Source: Mycobacterium heckeshornense (GTDB lineage: Bacteria > Actinomycetota > Actinomycetes > Mycobacteriales > Mycobacteriaceae). From it: DNA of 64,000 nt. The stretch is taken from contig NZ_AP024237.1 in NCBI RefSeq assembly GCF_016592155.1, positions 2,480,001 to 2,544,000 of the forward strand. Reading direction: 5' to 3'. Made by a program: the position numbers and the translations under genes. This document shows positions 54,703 to 64,000 of the stretch, piece by piece (within the stretch, counting starts at the first letter, position 1; each line of letters begins with the position of its first letter). A model generated the notes under the pieces. That model searched no databases, was not told where the DNA came from, and saw only the letters and a program-made list of their open reading frames with translations.

Positions 54703-55646
54703 CTAGCGTGCCCGTGGGTGCGCACCGGCCCACACTTCGCGCAGAGCATGCACAGTCACCAGCGTGTAGATCTGGGTTGTCGTGACCGAGGCGTGCCCCA
54801 GCAACTCCTGCACCACGCGAACGTCGGCACCCCCGTCGAGCAGGTGAGTCGCAAAGGAATGTCGCAGCGTGTGCGGCGATACATGTGCGGTGATGCCGGC
54901 GCGTTCGGCCGCGTCCTGCAATACTTGCCACGCGCTTTGCCGCGACAACCGCCCACCGCGTGCGTTGAGGAACATGCTGGGTATCCCGCGGCCCCGCCGG
55001 GCCAGTTCGGGGCGTCCGCGCACCAGGTAGGCCTCCAGCGCCTCCACCGCGGGACGCCCGACCGGCACCAGCCGCTGCTTGCCGCCCTTGCCGCGCAGCA
55101 GCACCGACCTGGCATGCATATCGACGTCGTCGACATCAAGCCCGACAGCTTCGGAGATCCGGGAGCCGGTGGAGTACAAGAACTCCAGCAGCGCCCGGTT
55201 ACGCAGTGTCAACGGGCCGTCCGACGGGCTGTCGCCGCCCGCCGCCGCCAGCAGTGCGAACACCTCGTCGATGGTCAAACTCTTGGGCAGCCGACGCCCC
55301 GGGGTCGGCGGTTTGACCTCGCGCGCCACGTCCACGTCGGTCAGCCCTTCGGCGGCGGCGAACCGGTGCAGGCCACGCACCGCGATCAAGGCCCGCGCCG
55401 CTGACACCGCCGAGAGCGGCGCCGCCCCGGCCTCGGGATCACCACGCCGCAATGCCACCAAAAATTCGCTCACATCGTCCTCACTGACCTTGGCCAGGTC
55501 ATCAATCCCGCGCATTGCCAGGTGCTCGCAGTAACGACGAAGGTCGCGGCGATACGAACTCAGCGTATTGGCGGCCACACCCCGCTCGATCGTCAGATGG
55601 TCGAGGTAGCCCTGCACCTGCGTCATCACCGGCGGCGCCAACGTGG

Positions 55647-55650
<4 letters not shown>
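54703..55650 (-). CDS. xerD: Site-specific tyrosine recombinase XerD
   Basis: 315 residues. Core-binding domain about 15-110. The catalytic domain has Arg in [18 protein letters not shown] (HxxR), L-L-G-H-A-S and Tyr in T-T-Q-I-Y. With XerC it resolves chromosome dimers at dif. Start overlaps the Nudix gene stop by 4 bp. Confidence 0.95.
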
Positions 55651-58128
<2,478 letters not shown>

Positions 58129-58150
58129 CTAACACGCCCGGGGAGCGCCG

Positions 58151-59095
58151 CTACTGTGCGACGGTCAGCGACGTGGCACCATGGCCGATTCCGTACTGGC
58201 CGGTGTGACCGCCGTTGATCAGCTCGTGCAACCCCAGGACCACTGTGATCCGGCCCGGCTCGGCGTCAATGTCGTCGACGGTGGTAATCGCTGACGACAT
58301 GCCGGGATCGGCGCGGGTCACGGCAACGGCGGCCGTTCCGCTGGCCGATCCGTCCCGACCGGCCAACACGGCACCCGAACCGTGTGGCGCCAGCGCGGCA
58401 GCGAATCGCGCCGCGCTCACGCCCTGGTTTCCGGCGTCCTCGCCGAGTGCGCCGCCGGTGATGACCACGGCCGCGTTCGCCGCACCGATATGCGTGTCGG
58501 AGGGGTAGGCGATGAAGCCGGTGTCGCGCAAAGCCGCCAGCACCACGTCTCGCTGGGCGTCGTCCACGGCGGGGACCGCGGGATCACGGTTGATCAGTAA
58601 CGCGATACCGAGCAAATCACCGGCCTGTGAACCTTGATCGACGAACTTGGTGCTCAGCTGTGCGCCGGCGGGCACAATCGACGAGTTAACGACAGAACGC
58701 AGCTTTTCCGCGGAGTTGGCGTCGACGAATTCCTGTGTAAGTCGCACAGTTCCGGTGACCACGCCTCCGGCCTGACCCATCAGCTTCGACACCGCTTCCA
58801 CGTCGTCGTCTCTGGCGTCGGGTGTGCGAAACACAACCACCGACTTGCCCGCCAGCGCGTCGTGCACCACCCGTCCGGCCATCTGGGCTGCGAAATCATT
58901 TGCTGCGCTGAGTTTCTCATTAAGTGCATTCTTCTGGTCGTTAAGCGTATCGATCTGGGCGTGCAAATCTCGCTTCTCCGCCCGCAAACCGGACAACACC
59001 GTGTCAGACAGCAGCCCGGACCCCAACACGACCCCGAGCGCCAGCGCTACAAACACCGCAGCCAGCGAAATCGCATGGTGGCGTAGAGATATCAC
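58151..59095 (-). CDS. mctB: Copper-transport outer-membrane protein MctB
   Basis: 314 residues from GTG 59095, identical in length to Rv1698. One N-terminal membrane helix (A-I-S-L-A-A-V-F-V-A-L-A-L-G-V-V-L), a coiled coil about 35-65 (L-R-A-E-K-R-D-L-H-A-Q-I-D-T-L-N-D-Q), then a mixed domain. The family (DUF3186) is needed for copper resistance and is reported as a channel protein. The frame upstream to 59563 overlaps the next gene and is rejected. Confidence 0.95.
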   Translation of the reverse strand: MISLRHHAISLAAVFVALALGVVLGSGLLSDTVLSGLRAEKRDLHAQIDTLNDQKNALNEKLSAANDFAAQMAGRVVHDALAGKSVVVFRTPDARDDDVEAVSKLMGQAGGVVTGTVRLTQEFVDANSAEKLRSVVNSSIVPAGAQLSTKFVDQGSQAGDLLGIALLINRDPAVPAVDDAQRDVVLAALRDTGFIAYPSDTHIGAANAAVVITGGALGEDAGNQGVSAARFAAALAPHGSGAVLAGRDGSASGTAAVAVTRADPGMSSAITTVDDIDAEPGRITVVLGLHELINGGHTGQYGIGHGATSLTVAQ

Positions 59096-59106
59096 TTTAG
59101 CGCCGT

Positions 59107-60288
59107 TTAGGTGAGCCGGCCTTGCACCCAAACGGACAAGCGGTTCCAGTACTCGACGACCCAATGCATCACCGCGGCATCGGCGCGCGATACCCACAGC
59201 ACGGCGATGACGGCGATCAGCATGGTCAGCACTAGAAGCGCCACGGCGCCACCGGACATGTGGCTGCGATACAGCGTGGCGACCGCCTTCGCGTCGACCA
59301 GCTTCTCGCCCACTCGCAGCCTGGTAAGAAACGTCGACGGGTTGCTGGCCACGCGGGTTCGGTCGAAGAACGTCTCGATGTTGGCGGTGTGTCCGGCGGT
59401 CACCAAGAGAGCCGCGCCGTGGTGGTCGGCCAGTAGCAGCGCCAGGTCGGTGGCCGAGCCGGCGGCCGGGAACGTCATCGCCCCCACGCCGAGATCTTGA
59501 ATGCGTTCCAGACCCGGCGCATGCCCGTCGGCATCGGCGGGCAGCACGACCTGGGCGCCGCATTTGAGGACTTCGGCGCTCATCTGCTCGGGGTCGCCGA
59601 CAATGATCTGGGGACGATATCCCGCCTTGCGCAACACGTCTGCCCCGGCACCGACACCGATCAGCACCGGCTGATATTCCTTGATGAACGGCTTGAGCGC
59701 CTTCACATCATCGGCGGCGCCCGGCTCGTCGGACACCACCACCACGTGGCGGCGGCGCAGGTCGACGTCGATGTCGGGAATCCCGATGCCATCGATCAAC
59801 AACGGGCTTTCGCTGCGGATGAACTCAATCGTGTTGCCCGCGAAAGCCTCCAGGTGGGCGACGAGCCCGCTTTTCGCTTCATGCATCAGGTCGGCGATGT
59901 CGTGGTCGGTACGTTCGGTGCCGCGAATGAGCCGGCGGTCACCGGAGTACACGCCGCCGTTGTAGAGCCGGACCTTGGCGCCATCCTTGACTTTCTTGAA
60001 GACCTCCGGACCCGTCTCGTCGATCAGGGTGACCCCGTTGGCCACCAGCACCTCCGGGCCAAGGTTGGGATAACGCCCGGACACCGACGGGGACGCGTTG
60101 ACGACACCGGCAATTTCGGCTTCCACGAGCGCATCGGCGGTCACTCGGTCCAGATCGAGCACGTCAAGAACAACGATGTCACCAGGACCCACACGGCGCA
60201 GTAGCCGGTCGATATCACGGTCGACCCGGGCGGTGCCGACGACGCCGGGCCGGTCGGCATTACGAGACAGCAGGGCAGACATCTTCAT
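59107..60288 (-). CDS. SteA-like cytokinetic protein (Rv1697 family)
   Basis: 393 residues, the same length as Rv1697. A thiamin-pyrophosphokinase-like N- and middle domain has R-R-H-V-V-V-V-S-D-E-P and I-I-V-G-D-P-E-Q-M-S. One C-terminal membrane helix (V-A-L-L-V-L-T-M-L-I-A-V-I-A-V-L-W-V) near 355. The Corynebacterium homologue SteA pairs with SteB in septal peptidoglycan cleavage; mctB directly downstream occupies the SteB-like position. Confidence 0.88.
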   Translation of the reverse strand: MKMSALLSRNADRPGVVGTARVDRDIDRLLRRVGPGDIVVLDVLDLDRVTADALVEAEIAGVVNASPSVSGRYPNLGPEVLVANGVTLIDETGPEVFKKVKDGAKVRLYNGGVYSGDRRLIRGTERTDHDIADLMHEAKSGLVAHLEAFAGNTIEFIRSESPLLIDGIGIPDIDVDLRRRHVVVVSDEPGAADDVKALKPFIKEYQPVLIGVGAGADVLRKAGYRPQIIVGDPEQMSAEVLKCGAQVVLPADADGHAPGLERIQDLGVGAMTFPAAGSATDLALLLADHHGAALLVTAGHTANIETFFDRTRVASNPSTFLTRLRVGEKLVDAKAVATLYRSHMSGGAVALLVLTMLIAVIAVLWVSRADAAVMHWVVEYWNRLSVWVQGRLT

Positions 60289-60381
60289 GGGCCGATTCTG
60301 TCGGCGGAATTCCCCGGTCGCGGGGAGGCGCGCCGTAACAATAGCCTCATTAGTTATAACTTGTCACACCAACCACAGGAA

Positions 60382-62172
60382 CTATGGCGCGGCGATGCGC
60401 TCGGCTTGCGCCGCCTCGAGCAGCTCGCGGGCGTGCGCACGGGCGCTGTCCGAATCGCCGAGCCCGGCCAGCATCCGGGCCAGCTCCGCGACGCGGTCCT
60501 CGCCGTCCACGCGGCGCACGCCGCTGGCGCCGTCCCGGCCGATGGTGTCGACCACCAAATGCACATCGGCATAGGCTGCCACCTGCGGCAAGTGCGTGAC
60601 CACGATGACCTGATGGGTGCGGGCGAGCCTGGCCAGCCGCCGCCCGATCTGCACCGCGGCACGCCCACCGACGCCGGCGTCGACCTCGTCGAAGACCATC
60701 GTGGTGCCCGCTGACCGTCCGCTCGACGCGGCCAGCACCACCTCCAAGGCCAGCATCACCCGCGACAATTCCCCACCCGAAGCGCTTTTGGACAGCGGCA
60801 GCACCGTAGTCCCGCGGTGGGCGGCGAAGCCGAATTCGACCTGGTCGATTCCGTCCGCCCCGGCGTGCACCAGCTGGCCCGACGGCAGTCTTAGCGCGGC
60901 GGGATCGTCGTCGTTGGCCGTCGTGGTCGTCACCGTGACGGTAAGTTCGGCGTCGGCCATCGCCAGCCCGGTCAGCTCCGCGCTGACCGCTGTGGCGAGT
61001 CGGTTGGCCGCATGCCGGCGAATCTTGCTGAGATCTGTTGCGGCTTCGGCCAATTCGGCTGTGAGATCGTCGACGCGGCGCTGCAGCGTGGCCAACGCCT
61101 GTTCCGAGACATCGATTTGCGCCAGCCGGTCGCGGGATTCACTCGCCCAGCGCAACACGCCGTCGATGTCGGCGGCGTACTTGCGGGTGAGCGTGCGCAG
61201 TTGGGCCTGGCGGGCGAGTTTGGTGTCCAGTGCGCTGGCGTCGGCGGGCAGCTCGGCCAAGTAATCGCCGAGCTCGCGAGCGGCATCGGCAACCACCGCC
61301 AAGGCTTCGTCGAGTTGGCCGGCCAACGCGAGCAGCGCGGCGTCATCAGTCGCCTCCAACGCCGATTTCGCCCCGGCCAGCAAGTCTGCGGCAGAGCGTG
61401 GCTCCGCCGCAAACTCGCCAGCCCCGTCGCTGTCGGGCAGTGTCCCGGATAACGCTGTGCGCGCACTGGCCGCGGCTTCGCGCAGCGCGTCCAGTTCGGA
61501 GAGCCGCCGAATGTCGGCGAGCAGCGCCTCGTCCTCACCCGGCTCGGGGTCGACGGTGGCGATCTCGTTGAGGGCGAATTTCAATCGATCCGCCTCCTGG
61601 GCCAATTCCCGGGCATGGTTGGTGCGGTCGACCAGGTCGCGGCGGGCAGTCTGCCAAGCCTCGCGGAGTTTGCGGTAGCGCTCCAGACTCGAGCCGGCCT
61701 CAGCGAAACGGTCCAGCGCGTTGCGCTGCTCGTCGGGCCGCATCAAGCGCAGTTGGTCGTTTTGGCCGTGCAACGTCAGCAGCCCGGTGGTGAAGCTGCT
61801 CAGCGACTTGGCGGGCACGCTGCGGCCGCCCAAGTAGGCGCGTGACGGCCCGTCGCGGCTAACCGAGCGTAACGCGATCACACTCCCGTCCTCGTCCCGC
61901 TCGGCTCCCGAGGCGTCCAGGATGTCGTCGATCTGTGCGGCGATTCGTTCGTCGAGATCGACTGTGGTGAAGCGACCTTCGACGAGAGCACGCTCAGCGC
62001 CCGAGCGCACCCGGGCGGCGTCGGCGCGGGCCCCGCCGAGTAGGTGCAAGCCGGTGACCACCATGGTCTTGCCGGTGCCGGTCTCACCGGTCAACACGGT
62101 CAGGCCCCGGTCGAATTCCGCGGTCGCCACGCTGATGGCGCCCAGCGACTCGATGCGTATTTCACTCAACAT
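60382..62172 (-). CDS. recN: DNA repair protein RecN
   Basis: 596 residues, SMC-like. N-terminal Walker A G-E-T-G-T-G-K-T near residue 35. Two coiled-coil arms flank the middle. The C-terminal half has L-S-K-S-A-S-G-G-E-L-S-R-V-M-L-A-L and the Walker B V-F-D-E-V-D-A-G-V-G-G. Acts in double-strand break repair. It lies between nadK and the steA-like gene, as in other mycobacteria. Confidence 0.96.
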   Translation of the reverse strand: MLSEIRIESLGAISVATAEFDRGLTVLTGETGTGKTMVVTGLHLLGGARADAARVRSGAERALVEGRFTTVDLDERIAAQIDDILDASGAERDEDGSVIALRSVSRDGPSRAYLGGRSVPAKSLSSFTTGLLTLHGQNDQLRLMRPDEQRNALDRFAEAGSSLERYRKLREAWQTARRDLVDRTNHARELAQEADRLKFALNEIATVDPEPGEDEALLADIRRLSELDALREAAASARTALSGTLPDSDGAGEFAAEPRSAADLLAGAKSALEATDDAALLALAGQLDEALAVVADAARELGDYLAELPADASALDTKLARQAQLRTLTRKYAADIDGVLRWASESRDRLAQIDVSEQALATLQRRVDDLTAELAEAATDLSKIRRHAANRLATAVSAELTGLAMADAELTVTVTTTTANDDDPAALRLPSGQLVHAGADGIDQVEFGFAAHRGTTVLPLSKSASGGELSRVMLALEVVLAASSGRSAGTTMVFDEVDAGVGGRAAVQIGRRLARLARTHQVIVVTHLPQVAAYADVHLVVDTIGRDGASGVRRVDGEDRVAELARMLAGLGDSDSARAHARELLEAAQAERIAAP

Positions 62173-62184
62173 CGGCCGGCACCG

Positions 62185-63108
62185 TTACCGCCCGCGCCAT
62201 CCGCTGACCGGGAGCCGGAACTTGCGCACCAGACGGTCGGTGAACGGCGCAGAGTCCAGCCGCGCCCACTTCACCGGGGTATCGCAGCGTGTCACCTCGA
62301 GCCGCCCGCCGGCCGGTACCTGCATTTCGCGGCGCCCGTCGCAAAACACCAGGGCGTTGTGGCCATCCGACTCCACCTCAATTGCGATGGTGGCGTCGGG
62401 GCTGGTGACCATCGGCCGGGCGAAAAGGGCGTGAGCGTTGTTGGGTACCACGAGCAGCGCCTCCAGGTCGGGCCACAACACCGGACCCCCCGCGGAGAAC
62501 GCGTACGCGGTCGAGCCCGTCGGCGTTGACACCAACACCCCGTCGCAGCCGAATGTCGACACCGGTCGACCGTCGACTTCCAGAACTACCCCGAGCACAC
62601 CCAGCCGTGACCCTTTTTCCAGGCTCGCTTCGTTCATTGCCCACCCTCGGTCGACGACCCGGCCCTCAGCGCGCACCACGATGTCGAGGGTCAGCCGGTC
62701 CTCGATCCGGTAATTTCGGGCGACCACCCGTTCCAGGACGGCATCGATAGCCTCGGCCTCGGCCTCGGCCAAGAAACCGATTCGGCCCAGGTTGACTCCG
62801 AGCACCGGGATGTTCGCGGTGCGGGCCAACTCGGCCGCGCGCAGAAACGTGCCGTCGCCCCCGAGTACCAGCACCAGTTCGCATCCTTGAGCGGCGCGCG
62901 AGTCCGCATCGACCACTTCGATGTCGACACCCAGGGCCCGCATGTCGTCGGGCGACAAGTGCACCGGTCCCCGGTCGATTGCCTCAGCTGACAGTGCGCG
63001 CAACCCAATTCCATTGTCGGCCAAACTTTTTTCGACTCTGCGCGCGGTCTCGGTCACCTCGTCGCGTCCGGGGTGGATCACGAGCAGGATCGTGCGGTCG
63101 CGGGTCAT
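62185..63108 (-). CDS. nadK: NAD kinase NadK (PpnK)
   Basis: 307 residues, the same length as Rv1695. [10 protein letters not shown] near residue 83 is the catalytic GGDG motif. [17 protein letters not shown] is the NAD-binding loop. Makes NADP from NAD. ATG start overlaps the tlyA stop by 4 bp. Confidence 0.96.
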   Translation of the reverse strand: MTRDRTILLVIHPGRDEVTETARRVEKSLADNGIGLRALSAEAIDRGPVHLSPDDMRALGVDIEVVDADSRAAQGCELVLVLGGDGTFLRAAELARTANIPVLGVNLGRIGFLAEAEAEAIDAVLERVVARNYRIEDRLTLDIVVRAEGRVVDRGWAMNEASLEKGSRLGVLGVVLEVDGRPVSTFGCDGVLVSTPTGSTAYAFSAGGPVLWPDLEALLVVPNNAHALFARPMVTSPDATIAIEVESDGHNALVFCDGRREMQVPAGGRLEVTRCDTPVKWARLDSAPFTDRLVRKFRLPVSGWRGR

Positions 63109-63914
63109 TGCGGGCCCTCGGCAACGGCATTTTGCGCGGCCGACACCAACTGGTCACCGGATAGCGGGAAATCGGTGCGGGCGCGCAGCCACAGGAAGTA
63201 TTCGACGTTGCCCGACGGTCCGGGAAGCGGGCTGGCGACCACACCGACCGTGTGCCAGCCCAACTCCTCGGCGCGCCGAGCGACGGCGAGTAGCGATTCG
63301 CAGCGCAGCTTCGGATCCTGCACCACCCCGCCGGCTCCTACTTGACCCTTCCCCACCTCGAACTGCGGTTTCACCATGGGAACGATATCGGCGTCCGGCG
63401 ACGCGCAGCCAGTCAAGGCGGGCAACACCGTGGTCAGCGAGATGAACGACAGGTCTGCGACCACCACGTCGACCACGCCGCCGATCGCCTCGGGCGACAG
63501 TTCGCGAACGTTGGTGCGCTCGACCACGACCACCCGTGGGTCGGTCCGCAGCGACCACGCCAGCTGCCCATAGCCGACGTCGGCGGCGACTACTTCCCGC
63601 GCACCCCGATCCAGCAAGACTTCGGTGAACCCACCGGTTGATGCGCCCGCGTCCAGGCAGCGTCGTCCCTCGACGGCGATACCGAAAGCATCAAGTGCGC
63701 CAAGGAGTTTATGCGCACCCCGGGACACCCACCTGCGGTCGTCAGGGCGCGTCACGCTCACCGTGGCGGTGACGGGGACGTTGGTGCTCGGCTTGATCGC
63801 CGGGATTCCGTCGATGCTGACCCTGCCTGCCCCGATCAATTCCGCTGCCTCGTGACGGGATCGCGCTAATCCGCGCCGAACGAGTTCGGCGTCAATGCGG
63901 GCACGCCGAGGCAT
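63105..63914 (-). CDS. tlyA: rRNA 2'-O-methyltransferase TlyA
   Basis: 269 residues. An N-terminal S4 domain ([15 protein letters not shown]) precedes an FtsJ-like methyltransferase core with [12 protein letters not shown] near 82 and [11 protein letters not shown]. Methylates 16S and 23S rRNA; TlyA loss gives capreomycin resistance in mycobacteria. Confidence 0.96.
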   Translation of the reverse strand: MPRRARIDAELVRRGLARSRHEAAELIGAGRVSIDGIPAIKPSTNVPVTATVSVTRPDDRRWVSRGAHKLLGALDAFGIAVEGRRCLDAGASTGGFTEVLLDRGAREVVAADVGYGQLAWSLRTDPRVVVVERTNVRELSPEAIGGVVDVVVADLSFISLTTVLPALTGCASPDADIVPMVKPQFEVGKGQVGAGGVVQDPKLRCESLLAVARRAEELGWHTVGVVASPLPGPSGNVEYFLWLRARTDFPLSGDQLVSAAQNAVAEGPQ

Positions 63915-63922
63915 GCCGGTGG

Positions 63923-64000
63923 TCAGCCCTTCTCCGCCGACTCCAGCGCGCGTACCAGTACGTCGTGCGCTTCGGACAGACGGCGGGCGATCTCGTCGAG
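63923..64000 (-). CDS. Partial small conserved protein (Rv1693-like), 5' end beyond the window
   Basis: The last 25 codons read L-D-E-I-A-R-R-L-S-E-A-H-D-V-L-V-R-A-L-E-S-A-E-K-G, then stop at 63923. A small helical protein precedes tlyA at this position in mycobacteria. Function unknown. Confidence 0.6.
   Translation of the reverse strand, partial: LDEIARRLSEAHDVLVRALESAEKG

Overview
The window is high-GC actinobacterial chromosome. Its gene content (ESX-5 type VII secretion genes, PE/PPE families, CYP143, a REP13E12-type HNH gene, mctB, F420-dependent enzymes) fits a slow-growing Mycobacterium other than the M. tuberculosis complex. Gene order is collinear with two blocks known from M. tuberculosis, both read here on the minus strand: the ESX-5 locus at the left, and the tlyA-nadK-recN-steA-mctB-pyrG-nudix-xerD ... 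parA-scpA-scpB-rluB-cmk-der block at the right. In M. tuberculosis these are separated by many more genes (about Rv1714 to Rv1780); here they are joined by about 12 kb of accessory genes plus a 12.4 kb integrated element.

Layout. (1) 1-19.7 kb, ESX-5 on the minus strand: eccB5-eccC5, then three tandem glycosyltransferases immediately downstream of eccC5, the divergent cyp143/ferredoxin pair, four PPE and two PE genes, and esxM-esxN. A SAM-methyltransferase gene sits on the opposite strand between two PE/PPE pairs. The glycosyltransferases and the methyltransferase are not part of the textbook ESX-5 locus. (2) 20.1-34.3 kb: malQ, an F420/LLM oxidoreductase with a SnoaL-like partner, a cytochrome-b561/molybdopterin oxidoreductase fusion, small membrane proteins (a UsfY paralogue, a DUF4407-like protein), SRPBCC-type proteins, an NlpC/P60-like peptidase in an AT-rich patch, a MOSC protein, an amino-acid permease, a DUF3060-like protein, a lipoprotein and a CREST-superfamily membrane protein. 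(3) 34,363-46,787: an integrated element in a tRNA-Pro gene, bounded by 43-bp direct repeats. It carries integrase, excisionase, a D5/P4-type primase-helicase, small ORFs and a P27-type small terminase, but no capsid, portal, tail or large terminase. This is the organisation of a phage satellite (PICI-like). Its distal end carries low-GC defence cargo: an OLD-family ATPase/TOPRIM nuclease and a frameshifted SRA-like/HNH modification-dependent nuclease. An ISL3-family IS has broken the gene after terS, and an IS1634-family IS has jumped into that ISL3 element. Target duplications of both insertions are still readable. (4) 46.7-64 kb: tRNA-Pro, a REP13E12-type HNH gene and the conserved housekeeping block.

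How parts work together: EccB5/EccC5 drive export of the Esx and PE/PPE substrates. CYP143 with its ferredoxin, the three GTs and the methyltransferase could form an oxidation/glycosylation/methylation tailoring set, which is inference. ParA-ScpA-ScpB act in chromosome segregation. Cmk, PyrG, NadK and a Nudix hydrolase act in nucleotide metabolism. Der, RluB and TlyA act on ribosomes. XerD and RecN act in recombination and repair.
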